This document shows, piece after piece, positions 9,309 through 17,715 of a DNA stretch of 64,000 nucleotides. Source of the DNA: Sherwoodlollariibacterium sp049275655. GTDB lineage: Bacteria; Omnitrophota; Gorgyraeia; Gygaellales; Profunditerraquicolaceae. The stretch lies in the NCBI GenBank assembly GCA_049275655.1, contig JBASUY010000042.1:56106-120105 (forward strand), written 5' to 3'. Position 1 is the stretch's first letter. Every line of letters starts with the position of its first letter. A program made the translations under genes and the position numbers. Below the pieces are notes generated by a model. That model searched no databases, was not told where the DNA came from, and was given only the letters and a program-made list of their open reading frames with translations.

Positions 9309-9964
9309 TTGGGATTTTAGGTAAAAAAATAGGGATGACGCAGGTTTTTACCGATGACGGAGCTATGGTAAGTGTTACTGTTGTAGAGGCAGGGCCTTGC
9401 TTGGTTTTATCGGTAAAAGATAAGAGCCTTCAGTTAGGTTTTGAAGAGGTTAATGAAAAACGTCTCACAAAGCCGCTCTCAGGGTTTTTTAAAAAGATTA
9501 ATATTCCCTGCCGAAGATTAATCAAAGAGCTTCCAAAGGATGCTTCTAAGGAATACAAGGTTGGGGATGAGCTTAAAGTTGATATCTTTTCTCCGGGAGA
9601 TTATGTAGATGTGACAGGTGTATCTATCGGGAAAGGGTTTCAAGGAGGGATGAAACGCTGGAATTGGAGCGGCGGGCCTCAGACACACGGCTCTACTTCT
9701 CATCGTAGGGTAGGCTCTATAGGCGCTACTTCTACCCCGGGTAGGGTTTGGAAGGGGTTTCATATGCCTGGGCATATGGGTAACAAGAAAGTTACATTAC
9801 AAAATTTGAAGGTAATAAAGACTGATATAGATAATAATATACTTTTGATAAAAGGAGCTGTTCCGGGAGCTAAGAACGGGTATCTTGTTATTAGGAAGGC
9901 TAAAAAGAAACTAAATAAAACCCTTAAAGCTTCTGTAGCGCAAGATAAGAAGGTAAAAAAGTAA
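9305..9964 (+). CDS. rplC: 50S ribosomal protein L3
   Basis: L3 is an early-assembly 50S protein whose extended loop reaches the peptidyl transferase centre. The product has 219 residues. GILGKKIGMTQVF at the N terminus and RTPGMPG-like sequence (here TPGRVWKGFHMPGHMG) are diagnostic. The C terminus is extended by a lysine-rich tail (KKLNKTLKASVAQDKKVKK). The start overlaps rpsJ by 4 bases. Confidence 0.97.
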   Translation: MIGILGKKIGMTQVFTDDGAMVSVTVVEAGPCLVLSVKDKSLQLGFEEVNEKRLTKPLSGFFKKINIPCRRLIKELPKDASKEYKVGDELKVDIFSPGDYVDVTGVSIGKGFQGGMKRWNWSGGPQTHGSTSHRRVGSIGATSTPGRVWKGFHMPGHMGNKKVTLQNLKVIKTDIDNNILLIKGAVPGAKNGYLVIRKAKKKLNKTLKASVAQDKKVKK

Positions 9965-9967
9965 TAT

Positions 9968-10618
9968 ATGGAAGCTAAAACTCTGCCAATTTATAACTTA
10001 GAGGGAAAAGAGGTTGATACCTTTAAATTGCATTCATCGGTTTTTAACGGTGTTGTAAATTCAGACGCTATTTATCAGGCTGTTAATCTTTATAGGGCTA
10101 ATAGCAGAAAAGGGCTTGCATCTACGAAGACTAGAGGCGAGGTCTCCGGCGGAGGCAAAAAACCTTGGAAGCAAAAAGGCACGGGTAGGGCGCGGGTAGG
10201 CTCATCCCGTTCTCCTTTATGGAAGCATGGAGGGGTTACCTTTGGGCCTCTCCCAAGAGACTTTTCCTATACAATACCGGAGAAGATTAAGCGGCTTGCT
10301 TTAATTTCAAGTTTAAATGCCAAGGTAAGGGAAAATAATTTTATAGTATTAGATACCTTTAAACTTGATAAGCCAAAAGTAAAAGAGGCTATGAATATTT
10401 TCTCTAACCTGAAGCTAAATAATAAGCTTAAAAAACAAGCAAAACTGCTTTTGCTCTTAGATAAGATTGATCTTCCCTTAAGGCTCTCTTTAAGAAACAT
10501 AGATTTTCTTGATTTTAATCTTTCTCAGAATACCAATGCCTACGAGGTATTAAAAAGCAAAAAGATAATAATTACCAAGGCTGCTTTAAATAAATTAATA
10601 GACAGGCTTAAAAGATGA
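9968..10618 (+). CDS. rplD: 50S ribosomal protein L4
   Basis: L4 lines the peptide exit tunnel. The 216-residue product contains the conserved loop TRGEVSGGGKKPWKQKGTGR followed by RSPLWKHGGVTFGP, which forms the tunnel extension. The C-terminal globular half is lysine-rich and more variable. In some bacteria L4 represses the S10 operon; no leader hairpin can be assigned here because the operon is continuous with tuf. The stop overlaps the rplW start by 4 bases. Confidence 0.97.
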   Translation: MEAKTLPIYNLEGKEVDTFKLHSSVFNGVVNSDAIYQAVNLYRANSRKGLASTKTRGEVSGGGKKPWKQKGTGRARVGSSRSPLWKHGGVTFGPLPRDFSYTIPEKIKRLALISSLNAKVRENNFIVLDTFKLDKPKVKEAMNIFSNLKLNNKLKKQAKLLLLLDKIDLPLRLSLRNIDFLDFNLSQNTNAYEVLKSKKIIITKAALNKLIDRLKR

Positions 10619-10893
10619 ACTACGCTCAGGATATAATAAAAGCTTTGATACGTACGGAGAAGTCAACTCTATATGAACCGCAAAGAAAATACCTCTTTTT
10701 GGTTAATACCGGGGCTAATAAAATACAGATTAAAAAAGCAATAGAAGAGCTTTATAAAGTAAAGGTAAGTCAGGTGAATACTTTTGTCTCTTCTGGTAAA
10801 TTAAAAAGAGTGCGTTATCATTTAGGCAGGACCGCAAACTCTAAAAAAGCCGTAGTCACATTAAAAGAGGGACAAAAGATAACATTATCTTAA
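10615..10893 (+). CDS. rplW: 50S ribosomal protein L23
   Basis: L23 sits at the tunnel exit and docks trigger factor and SRP. The 92-residue product has the expected fold order: an N-terminal helix with IKALIRTEKST, then NKIQIKKAIEELYKVKVSQVNT and the basic loop KLKRVRYHLGRT. Its length is normal for a bacterial L23. It starts in the rplD stop (ATGA) and ends 7 bases before rplB. Confidence 0.97.
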   Translation: MNYAQDIIKALIRTEKSTLYEPQRKYLFLVNTGANKIQIKKAIEELYKVKVSQVNTFVSSGKLKRVRYHLGRTANSKKAVVTLKEGQKITLS

Positions 10894-10900
10894 GAAAAAT

Positions 10901-11734
10901 ATGGGGATAAAATATTTTAAACCAACTACACCTTCGCGCCGGAACATGACAGGTCCGGATTTTAAGGAGATTACCAAGAAGAAGCCTGAGAAAGCTCTTC
11001 TAGCCCCCTTAAAAAGGACCGGAGGGAGGAATGCTTATGGCAGGATTACTTCGCGCCATCGTGGAGGCGGACATAAGCGCATGTTTAGAATAATTGATTT
11101 TAAGCGTAATTTATTTGAAATTCCTTGTAAGGTATTAGCTATTGAGTATGACCCTAACCGTTCTTCTCGAATAGCGTTGGTTGAGTACCCTAATAAAGAA
11201 AAGAGGTATATCTTAGCCCCTTTAGGTTTAACTGTAGGGCAATCTTTGATTTCTACTAAAGGTAAGGATGCTGAGATAGCAGTTGGGAATTGCCTTCTTC
11301 TAAGGTATATACCCTCAGGTACTATGATTCATAATATAGAATTAAAAAAAGGTTGTGGTGGACAGATTGTCCGTTCTGCAGGAGCGAGTGCGCAGATTAC
11401 AGCTAAGGAGGGGGATTATGCGCATATTAAACTCCCTTCAGGAGAGGTTAGATTGGTTAATCTTGATTGCCATGCTACTATCGGACAAATAGGTAACGTA
11501 GAACATAGGTCTCTTTATTTAGGTAAGGCGGGAAAGAGAAGGTGGTTAGGTGTTAGACCTCAAACTAGGGGTGTAGCTATGAACCCCATAGACCATCCGC
11601 ATGGCGGAGGAGAGGGCAAGACTCCGCAAGGAAACCCCCATCCATCCACTCCTTGGGGTAAGCCGACAAAAGGCTATAAGACAAGGAAGCCTAATAGGTA
11701 TTCTAATAAATTCATTTTAAAAAGAAGGAAGTAA
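10901..11734 (+). CDS. rplB: 50S ribosomal protein L2
   Basis: L2 is the most conserved large-subunit protein and is needed for subunit association and peptidyl transfer. The 277-residue product carries GRITSRHRGGGHKRMFRIIDF near the N terminus and the C-terminal block RGVAMNPIDHPHGGGEGKT with the conserved histidine. Length and ends are normal. It is spaced 7 bases after rplW and 3 bases before rpsS. Confidence 0.98.
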   Translation: MGIKYFKPTTPSRRNMTGPDFKEITKKKPEKALLAPLKRTGGRNAYGRITSRHRGGGHKRMFRIIDFKRNLFEIPCKVLAIEYDPNRSSRIALVEYPNKEKRYILAPLGLTVGQSLISTKGKDAEIAVGNCLLLRYIPSGTMIHNIELKKGCGGQIVRSAGASAQITAKEGDYAHIKLPSGEVRLVNLDCHATIGQIGNVEHRSLYLGKAGKRRWLGVRPQTRGVAMNPIDHPHGGGEGKTPQGNPHPSTPWGKPTKGYKTRKPNRYSNKFILKRRK

Positions 11735-11737
11735 GAT

Positions 11738-12025
11738 ATGCCAAGGTCATTAAAAAAAGGCCCCTTTGTTGAGGAGAGGTTGTTAAGAAAAGTAGAGAAG
11801 CAACGTAAAGTAGGGACTCGCCAGGCAATTAAGACTTGGTCAAGGAGTTCAACTATTATTCCTGATTTTGTAGGGCTTACCTTTGCCGTTTATGACGGCA
11901 AGAAGCACGCTCCTGTATTTGTAACAGAAAATATGGTGGGGCATAAGCTCGGAGAGTTTGCGCCTACTAGGGTATTTAGAAAGCATGGCGGGGTTAAGGC
12001 AAAGAAAGCCCCTGATAAGACTTAA
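11738..12025 (+). CDS. rpsS: 30S ribosomal protein S19
   Basis: S19 is a 30S head protein that contacts S13 and the A-site region. The 95-residue product starts MPRSLKKGPFVEERLLRKV and contains KTWSRSSTIIPDFVGLTFAVY and GHKLGEFAPTRVFRKHGG, the diagnostic S19 blocks. Its neighbours rplB and rplV are in the canonical order. No ribosome binding site stands out, so translation probably depends on coupling. Confidence 0.98.
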   Translation: MPRSLKKGPFVEERLLRKVEKQRKVGTRQAIKTWSRSSTIIPDFVGLTFAVYDGKKHAPVFVTENMVGHKLGEFAPTRVFRKHGGVKAKKAPDKT

Positions 12026-12030
12026 AAAAA

Positions 12031-12375
12031 ATGATAAGTAGAGCAAAAGGCAATTTTTTAAGGTTATCTCCTAAGAAGGTTTCTGGTGTTATTGGCCTAA
12101 TCCGGGGCAAAGACGCTAAAGAAGCGGTAAGCATACTCTTTAACCTTAATAAGCGCCCTAAAGAGCATTTGATTAAGATATTAAAAAGTGCTATTGCTAA
12201 TGCCAAAGTTAAAGGGTTTGATATTGAAAAGTTGTATGTATCTAGGATTGCCTGCAACCCGGGCCCGAGGTGGAAGAGATTTAGGGCTGCGGCATTTGGC
12301 AGGGCTCAGCCGATATTAAAAAGGACTGCGCATATAGTGATAGAATTAGATTTAAAAGATCAGGAGAAAAAATAA
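12031..12375 (+). CDS. rplV: 50S ribosomal protein L22
   Basis: L22 contributes the beta-hairpin that narrows the exit tunnel. The 114-residue product shows the N-terminal fold with RLSPKKVSGVIGLIRGKDAK and the hairpin-containing C-terminal block PRWKRFRAAAFGRAQPILKR followed by TAHIVIEL. It begins 5 bases after rpsS behind an A-rich stretch with no clear ribosome binding site. The stop overlaps rpsC by one base (TAATG). Confidence 0.97.
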   Translation: MISRAKGNFLRLSPKKVSGVIGLIRGKDAKEAVSILFNLNKRPKEHLIKILKSAIANAKVKGFDIEKLYVSRIACNPGPRWKRFRAAAFGRAQPILKRTAHIVIELDLKDQEKK

Positions 12376-13079
12376 TGGGTCAAAAGGTAAGCCCCTTGGC
12401 ATTAAGATTAGGTTTTATACGTAACTGGAATAGCCGTTGGTTTGTTAATTTTAAGGATTACCCTAAGTTCATCCACCAAGATTATAAGATACGTAAGTTT
12501 ATAAAGAAACGCTTTAAGCAAGCCGCAGTATCTAATATAGTTATAGAGAGGCTTGCGGATAAGATTAAAATCCGTATATACTCTGCCAGGCCGGGAATAA
12601 TTATTGGAAGGCACGGAGTTGACATAGAGAGGTTAAGAGAAGATTTAAATAGCATGTTAAAGCAGGAAGTAGCGATTGATATAGAAGAGATAAAAAATCC
12701 GGCTTGGGATGCCCAGTTAGTAGCGGAGAATATTGCTTTTCAACAGGAGAAGAGGGTTGCTTTTCGCCGCGCAGTTAAAAGGGCTATGGAGCAGTCTATT
12801 AATGCCGGAGTTAAGGGGATAAGGGTCTCTTGTTCCGGACGGCTTAATGGCGCAGAGATGTCGCGCACAGAGATGTATAAACAAGGAAAGGTTCCGTTGC
12901 AGACACTGCGTGCTGATATAGACTATGGTTTTGCAGAGGCCTTAACTACTTACGGGCTTATCGGAGTAAAGGTATGGATATATAAGGGTGATATTTTACG
13001 TAAAAAGAAACAAAAAGAAGAGTCTGTAGAGGAGCCTGTTCAGCAAGAGGATGGCCTTAATCCACAGGAGGCAAAGTAA
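12375..13079 (+). CDS. rpsC: 30S ribosomal protein S3
   Basis: S3 forms part of the mRNA entry channel. The 234-residue product begins MGQKVSPLALRLGFIRNW, has a KH domain with GRHGVDIERLREDL, and the C-terminal domain with VSCSGRLNGAEMSRTEMY and ADIDYGFAEALTTYG. After the conserved core there is an acidic tail rich in Glu and Gln. It overlaps both neighbours by one base. Confidence 0.98.
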   Translation: MGQKVSPLALRLGFIRNWNSRWFVNFKDYPKFIHQDYKIRKFIKKRFKQAAVSNIVIERLADKIKIRIYSARPGIIIGRHGVDIERLREDLNSMLKQEVAIDIEEIKNPAWDAQLVAENIAFQQEKRVAFRRAVKRAMEQSINAGVKGIRVSCSGRLNGAEMSRTEMYKQGKVPLQTLRADIDYGFAEALTTYGLIGVKVWIYKGDILRKKKQKEESVEEPVQQEDGLNPQEAK

Positions 13080-13495
13080 TGGCCTTAATGCCTAAAAGAG
13101 TTAAATATCGTAAGCTTCAGAAAGGAAAGCGTAGGGGTGTTGCTACTACGGGAGCAGATTTAGCCTTTGGCGAGTTTGGGTTAAAAAGCTTAGACAACGG
13201 TTGGATTAAAAATAACCAGATTGAAGCCGCGCGTGTTATTATTGCCCGTCAGTTACATAAAGGAGGAAAGCTTTGGATAAGGGTATTCCCCGATAAATCA
13301 ATTACCAAGAAACCTGCTGAGGTGCGTATGGGTAAGGGCAAAGGCGATTTGGATCATTGGGTTGCGGTGATAAAGAGGGGCCGAGTGTTATTTGAAATAG
13401 GAGGCGTTCCGGAAGAATATGCGCGTAGGTGTTTTAGTTTAGTAGCCTACAAGTTTCCTTTAAGGACTAAATTTATAAGCAGGGTGCATAAGTAA
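13079..13495 (+). CDS. rplP: 50S ribosomal protein L16
   Basis: L16 organises the A-site side of the large subunit. The 138-residue product has MPKRVKYRKLQKGKRRG at the N terminus and the conserved RMGKGKGDLDHWVAVIKRGR. The arginine that is hydroxylated in some bacteria lies in this basic block. The start codon overlaps the rpsC stop. The following rpmC begins one base after its stop. Confidence 0.98.
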   Translation: MALMPKRVKYRKLQKGKRRGVATTGADLAFGEFGLKSLDNGWIKNNQIEAARVIIARQLHKGGKLWIRVFPDKSITKKPAEVRMGKGKGDLDHWVAVIKRGRVLFEIGGVPEEYARRCFSLVAYKFPLRTKFISRVHK

Positions 13496-13496
13496 A

Positions 13497-13700
13497 ATGG
13501 GAAAAAGGGAAAAGGTTAAAGATTTAATGGGTTTATCTAAGCAGGAACTCTTAGATAAAGAAAAGTCCTTAAAAAAAGAGCTCTATCAACTTAATTTATC
13601 CCGTTATGCAGGCAGGGTTGAGAAGCCACATGTCTTTTCGTTGATTAAAAAAGATATAGCGCGTATTAAAACTGCCCTTAATCAAAAGAGGGAAGAGTAA
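13497..13700 (+). CDS. rpmC: 50S ribosomal protein L29
   Basis: L29 is a small two-helix protein near the tunnel exit. The 67-residue product fits the family: KDLMGLSKQELLDKEKSLKKEL, then the conserved LYQLNLSRYAGRVEKPHVFS and a C-terminal KKDIARIKTALNQK helix. It sits between rplP and rpsQ with one-base gaps, in the standard order. Confidence 0.96.
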   Translation: MGKREKVKDLMGLSKQELLDKEKSLKKELYQLNLSRYAGRVEKPHVFSLIKKDIARIKTALNQKREE

Positions 13701-13701
13701 T

Positions 13702-13986
13702 ATGGGCAAAAGAAGAGAGTATATCGGAACTGTAGTAAGTGATAAGATGCAAAAGACCGTAGTGGTACGTGTTATGCAGATGAGTAAACACCCTAAATAT
13801 TCGCGCATTGTTAAGATCTATAATAAGTTTAAAGCTGATAATAAAGACGGGTTAGCTAAAGCAGGCGATACGGTGCGTATAGAAGAGACTAGGCCGCTCT
13901 CTAAAGATAAACGGTTTAGGGTGGTAGAAGTTGTTAAAAAAGCTCAAGCCTTTATTGTAGAAAAATCTGAGGAGACAAAAGAATGA
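13702..13986 (+). CDS. rpsQ: 30S ribosomal protein S17
   Basis: S17 is a primary 16S-binding protein with an OB fold. The 94-residue product has KRREYIGTVVSDKMQKTVVV at the N terminus and the signature GDTVRIEETRPLSKDKRFRV. The last ten or so residues form a short charged tail. The stop overlaps the start of rplN by 4 bases (ATGA). Confidence 0.97.
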   Translation: MGKRREYIGTVVSDKMQKTVVVRVMQMSKHPKYSRIVKIYNKFKADNKDGLAKAGDTVRIEETRPLSKDKRFRVVEVVKKAQAFIVEKSEETKE

Positions 13987-14351
13987 TCCAGCTTCGCAGT
14001 ATATTAGATGTTGCGGATAATACCGGAGCAAAAAAAGCTTCAATGATAGGTGTTTTGAATAAAAAAAATTGCTTTTTTGCTATTGTCGGGGATATTATTA
14101 ATGTCAATGTTAAAGAATCTGCTCCCGGCGCAACAGTAAAAAAAGGGGAAAAGGCAAGGGCAGTTATTGTAAGGACTAAGCATCCTATAAGAAGGCCGGA
14201 CGGCTCTGTTTTAAGGTTTGACCGCAATGCCATAGTCTTTATTGATGCCCAGTCTAACCCTAGAGGAACCCGTATATTCGGGCCTGTAGCAAGGGAATTA
14301 AGGGAAAAAAAATTTACAAAGATTATATCATTAGCCCCTGAGGTTATATAG
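13983..14351 (+). CDS. rplN: 50S ribosomal protein L14
   Basis: L14 lies at the subunit interface and contacts 16S helix 14. The 122-residue product starts MIQLRSILDVADNTGAKK and contains VRTKHPIRRPDGSVLRFDRN and the C-terminal RGTRIFGPVARELREKKFTK. Its length is exactly that of typical L14. It is coupled to rpsQ upstream and abuts rplX downstream. Confidence 0.98.
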   Translation: MIQLRSILDVADNTGAKKASMIGVLNKKNCFFAIVGDIINVNVKESAPGATVKKGEKARAVIVRTKHPIRRPDGSVLRFDRNAIVFIDAQSNPRGTRIFGPVARELREKKFTKIISLAPEVI

Positions 14352-14663
14352 ATGCTTAAGATAAAAAAAGGCGACACAGTAGAGGTAACAGCAGGCAAGG
14401 ATAAGGGTAAGTCCGGAAAGGTCTTGAGTATAAACTTATCTTCAGGAAAAGCCCTTGTGGAAGGGGTTAACTTAGTTAAAAAACACAAGCGGCAGACACG
14501 CCAAGATGAAAAAGGAGGCATAGTCTCTATTGAGATGCCGATATCAATATCAAATATTGCCTTGTTTTGTAAGGGGTGTAACCGTAAGACAAGGGTAGGT
14601 TTTGAAAAGTTAAAAGACGGGACAAGGGTTAGAATTTGTAAATCTTGCAAAGAGGCGCTATAA
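14352..14663 (+). CDS. rplX: 50S ribosomal protein L24
   Basis: L24 initiates 50S assembly and carries a KOW motif, seen here as KKGDTVEVTAGKDKGKSGKV at the N terminus. The central part has EGVNLVKKHKRQTRQDEKGG. Near the C terminus there are paired cysteines (CKGC and CKSC), a zinc-ribbon-like feature found in some bacterial L24 proteins; metal binding here is inferred. Its 103 residues fit the family. Confidence 0.97.
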   Translation: MLKIKKGDTVEVTAGKDKGKSGKVLSINLSSGKALVEGVNLVKKHKRQTRQDEKGGIVSIEMPISISNIALFCKGCNRKTRVGFEKLKDGTRVRICKSCKEAL

Positions 14664-14664
14664 G

Positions 14665-15219
14665 ATGATACCTAGGTTATTAGAAAGATATAGAAGAGAG
14701 ATAATCCCGCAGATGATGGAAGAGTTTAGCATTAAAAATAGGCTTGCTGTTCCGCGAATAGAAAAGATAGTTATTAATATGGGCGTAGGCGAAGCATTGC
14801 AGGATATAAAGATATTGGATAAGGCTATGGATGAGCTGGCTCTTATATCCGGACAAAAACCGGTTATGCGCCGGGCAAAAAAAGCTATTGCAAATTTTAA
14901 AATCAGACAGGGGGCTCCTATAGGCTGCAAGGTCACTTTACGCAGAAGTATGATGTATGAGTTTATGGACCGGTTGATAAGTATAGCCTTGCCGCGTATT
15001 CGTGATTTTCGCGGAGTTTCGTTAAATGCTTTTGATAAGGCAGGAAATTATACCTTAGGATTAACCGAACAAGGGATATTCCCTGAGATAGAGTATGATA
15101 AATTAACCAGGACCCAGGGGATGGATATTACTTTTGTTGTTAAAAATGTCAGAAAAAAGGAAGAGGCAGTAGCGCTTTTAAAGATGTTTGGCATGCCTTT
15201 TAAGACAGAGAAAGAATAA
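14665..15219 (+). CDS. rplE: 50S ribosomal protein L5
   Basis: L5 binds 5S rRNA and contacts P-site tRNA. The 184-residue product has the expected VPRIEKIVINMGVGEA block, ALISGQKPVMRRAKKAIANF and the C-terminal DFRGVSLNAFDKAGNYTLGL. The gene follows rplX by one base and precedes the zinc-type rpsN by 12 bases, in canonical spc order. Confidence 0.98.
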   Translation: MIPRLLERYRREIIPQMMEEFSIKNRLAVPRIEKIVINMGVGEALQDIKILDKAMDELALISGQKPVMRRAKKAIANFKIRQGAPIGCKVTLRRSMMYEFMDRLISIALPRIRDFRGVSLNAFDKAGNYTLGLTEQGIFPEIEYDKLTRTQGMDITFVVKNVRKKEEAVALLKMFGMPFKTEKE

Positions 15220-15231
15220 ACCTTAAAATTT

Positions 15232-15417
15232 ATGGCAAAAAATTCACAGATAGCTCGATGGAGCCGTAAACCAAAATTTTCTACCCGTAAGCATAATAGA
15301 TGTGCTATTTGCGGTAGGTCAGGAGGGTATCTGCGCAGGTTCCAGCTCTGCCGCATCTGCTTTAGAGAATTGGTTTGGCAGGGGGCAATACCCGGGGTTA
15401 AAAAAGCGAGCTGGTAA
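15232..15417 (+). CDS. rpsN: 30S ribosomal protein S14, zinc-binding type
   Basis: S14 is a late-assembly protein of the 30S head. This is the short zinc form (61 residues) with C24, C27, C40 and C43 forming the CxxC...CxxC ribbon, unlike the roughly 100-residue zinc-free form. RWSRKPKFSTRKHNRC and GGYLRRFQLCRICFREL are diagnostic. No second zinc-free rpsN copy is in this window. Confidence 0.98.
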   Translation: MAKNSQIARWSRKPKFSTRKHNRCAICGRSGGYLRRFQLCRICFRELVWQGAIPGVKKASW

Positions 15418-15439
15418 TTTTAAAAGATTAGGAGAATAA

Positions 15440-15835
15440 ATGTCTAGGAGCGATTTAATAGCCGATGTTTTTACAATAATAAGAAACGCGGTTATGATAA
15501 AAAAGGATATTGTAGATCTACCCTGTTCTAATACGGTCAAGGCTATACTCTCTATACTTAAAAATGAAGGGTATATAGAGAACTTAAAGTTAATTGAGGA
15601 TAAAAAACAGGGGATAGCGCGGGTTTACCTGAAATATACTGCAGGAAAGCCTGCGATAAGGAATATTAAAAGGGTCTCCCGTCCGGGGCTACGCGTTTAT
15701 GTGGGGAATAAAAAAGTTCCGGTAGTTTTAAGGGGAAAGGGGCTTGCAATAATATCTACCCCTAAGGGGTTGATGACAGATAATGATGCGCGTAAGCAGG
15801 GTTTAGGCGGAGAAGTCATAGGGTATGTTTGGTAG
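15440..15835 (+). CDS. rpsH: 30S ribosomal protein S8
   Basis: S8 is a central 16S-binding protein and, in enteric bacteria, the translational repressor of the spc operon. The 131-residue product has the N-terminal DLIADVFTIIRNAVM and the C-terminal signature GKGLAIISTPKGLMTDNDAR with GGEVIGYVW. A short ribosome binding site (AGGAG) lies 7 to 8 bases before the ATG. Confidence 0.98.
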   Translation: MSRSDLIADVFTIIRNAVMIKKDIVDLPCSNTVKAILSILKNEGYIENLKLIEDKKQGIARVYLKYTAGKPAIRNIKRVSRPGLRVYVGNKKVPVVLRGKGLAIISTPKGLMTDNDARKQGLGGEVIGYVW

Positions 15836-15856
15836 TTTATTAAATCGGGGTTTTTT

Positions 15857-16408
15857 ATGTCAAGATTAGGGAAAAAGGCAGTTATTTATCCAAAAGAAGT
15901 AAAGATAACGGTTAAGGATAGCTCTGTTTTTGTTGAAGGCCCTAAGGGGAAGTTGAATATGCCTTTGTCCCCGAGGATTAATTTAGAGATAACAGAGGGA
16001 CAGCTTTTAGTTAAGAGAGTTGCTGATGCAAAGACGGATAGGGCTTTACACGGTTTAACGAGAGCGTTATTAGTAAATATGGTAAAAGGAGTAACCGAAG
16101 GCTATAAAAAGGAGCTTGAGATTATAGGGGTAGGTTTTAAGGCGGCTATACAGGGAAATACCTTGAACCTTAACTTAGGGTTTTCTCATCCGGTTACATA
16201 TTTAATACCTGAAGGCATTAAAGTAGAGATACCTAAGCCTACGCAATTAATAATTACAGGAATAGACAAAGAGCTTATTGGCAAGGTCTCAACTGAAATC
16301 CGTTCTATTTGCCCTCCTGAGCCTTATAAGGGTAAAGGTATAAGATTTTTAGGAGAGGTTGTAAAGAAGAAAGTTGGGAAAGCCCAAGCCACCGGCGCAG
16401 GTAAATAA
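15857..16408 (+). CDS. rplF: 50S ribosomal protein L6
   Basis: L6 lies near the sarcin-ricin loop and factor-binding site. The 183-residue product has two related alpha/beta domains, starting MSRLGKKAVIYPKEVKI, with the C-terminal signature PPEPYKGKGIRFLGEVVKKK. Length and motifs are ordinary. It is 21 bases after rpsH and 18 bases before the GTG start of rplR. Confidence 0.98.
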   Translation: MSRLGKKAVIYPKEVKITVKDSSVFVEGPKGKLNMPLSPRINLEITEGQLLVKRVADAKTDRALHGLTRALLVNMVKGVTEGYKKELEIIGVGFKAAIQGNTLNLNLGFSHPVTYLIPEGIKVEIPKPTQLIITGIDKELIGKVSTEIRSICPPEPYKGKGIRFLGEVVKKKVGKAQATGAGK

Positions 16409-16426
16409 GAGGAGGTTTTTGTTAAG

Positions 16427-16786
16427 GTGAATAAGAAAGAACTTTCTAGGCTTAAGCGGCACCGTAGGATAAGGATTAGGATGCGAGGGACTGAAGTGCG
16501 CCCTAGATTGGTAATGAAGAGGAGCCTGAATAATTTATCCGCGACAGTAATTGATGATACGCAGGATAAGGTACTTCTTTCTTTTTCTAGCGCAAATAAG
16601 GATTTTAGGCAAAAGGTTAAGAATGCCGGTAATGTAAAATCAGCCGAGGAGTTTGCAAACTTTTTTGCCTCTAAGGCTAAAGAGAAAGGGATTACTAAGA
16701 TAGTGTTTGACCGCGCAGGTTATCTTTATCATGGGAGGATTAAGGCGTTTGCCGAATCTTTAAGAAAAAACGGAATGGAGTTTTAA
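16427..16786 (+). CDS. rplR: 50S ribosomal protein L18
   Basis: L18 binds 5S rRNA with L5. I chose the GTG at 16427 because GAGGAGG ends 11 bases upstream and no ATG lies in frame near it. The 119-residue product has RLKRHRRIRIRMRGTEVRPR, the basic N-terminal arm, and VFDRAGYLYHGRIKAFAESL, the family signature. It is followed 3 bases later by rpsE. Confidence 0.97.
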   Translation: MNKKELSRLKRHRRIRIRMRGTEVRPRLVMKRSLNNLSATVIDDTQDKVLLSFSSANKDFRQKVKNAGNVKSAEEFANFFASKAKEKGITKIVFDRAGYLYHGRIKAFAESLRKNGMEF

Positions 16787-16789
16787 GAT

Positions 16790-17242
16790 ATGCGTGAATT
16801 AAGCATTGAGCAACAGCCGGATTTAATAGAAAAGGTTATTACCATTAACCGCGTAACAAAGGTTACCAAGGGAGGCAAGAAGCTGCATTTTAGCGCCCTT
16901 GTCGTTGTCGGAGATACAAAGGGTAGGGTAGGTTTTGCTTTGGATAAGGCAAATGAAGTTGCAGATGCAATCAGAAAGTCTTTGACTAAAGCCAAGAAGA
17001 ACCTTTTTTTAGTCCCCCTTGAGGGCTCGACCATACCTCATGAGATTATAGGCGAATACGGCGCTGCTAAGGTTATGTTAAAGCCAGCCTCAGAAGGGAC
17101 AGGCGTTATAGCTGCCGGACCGGTGCGCGCCATTTGTGAAGCCGCAGGCATAAAAGATATACTGACAAAATGCTTAACCTCTAATAATCCGATTAACGTA
17201 ATTAAGGCTACGATGGAGGGCTTAAAAAACCTTAAATCTTAA
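16790..17242 (+). CDS. rpsE: 30S ribosomal protein S5
   Basis: S5 forms part of the mRNA entry pore and affects accuracy. The 150-residue product carries the double-stranded-RNA-binding-like N-terminal domain with VTKVTKGGKKLHFSALVVVG and the C-terminal block IAAGPVRAICEAAGIKDI. It is short at the N terminus compared with enteric S5 but complete in the core. rplO follows after 5 bases; no rpmD (L30) lies between, which departs from the usual spc order. Confidence 0.97.
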   Translation: MRELSIEQQPDLIEKVITINRVTKVTKGGKKLHFSALVVVGDTKGRVGFALDKANEVADAIRKSLTKAKKNLFLVPLEGSTIPHEIIGEYGAAKVMLKPASEGTGVIAAGPVRAICEAAGIKDILTKCLTSNNPINVIKATMEGLKNLKS

Positions 17243-17247
17243 AAAAG

Positions 17248-17715
17248 ATGGATAAGACAGATAACAATAAAGTAATAGGCTTATTTAATTTATCAAAGCC
17301 ACGAGGTTCCCGAAAGAAAAGGAAATACCTTGGACGTGGCTCAGGCTCAGGGCACGGTAAGACATCTACCCGCGGAAGCAAAGGGCAGACTTCCCGCGCA
17401 GGCAGGCATTTTTATACGGGGCTTGAAGGAGGGCAGTCTCCACTTATACGCAGGATTCCAAAAAGAGGATTTGTAAGCATAAATAAAAAACGCTATCAGA
17501 TTGTCCCTTTAGGTTCGCTTGACAAATTAAAAGAGCCTATTATAGACCCGCAACTTCTTAAAGATAAAGGTTTAATAAAAGATAAGGAAAAGCCTGTTAA
17601 GGTTTTAGGAAGTTGTAAGTTAAAATCTTCTCTTACGGTTAAGGCGCATGCTTTTTCAAAGCAGGCAGCGCTTAATATAAAAAACTCAGGCGGTAAGATA
17701 GAAGTTATAAATTAA
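17248..17715 (+). CDS. rplO: 50S ribosomal protein L15
   Basis: L15 is a late-assembly large-subunit protein. The 155-residue product has a glycine/arginine-rich N-terminal extension with GRGSGSGHGKTSTRGSKGQ and QSPLIRRIPKRGFVS. The first eleven residues (DKTDNNKV...) are an unusual short leader before the conserved LFNLSKPRGSRKKRK. The stop codon overlaps the secY start by one base. Confidence 0.97.
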   Translation: MDKTDNNKVIGLFNLSKPRGSRKKRKYLGRGSGSGHGKTSTRGSKGQTSRAGRHFYTGLEGGQSPLIRRIPKRGFVSINKKRYQIVPLGSLDKLKEPIIDPQLLKDKGLIKDKEKPVKVLGSCKLKSSLTVKAHAFSKQAALNIKNSGGKIEVIN

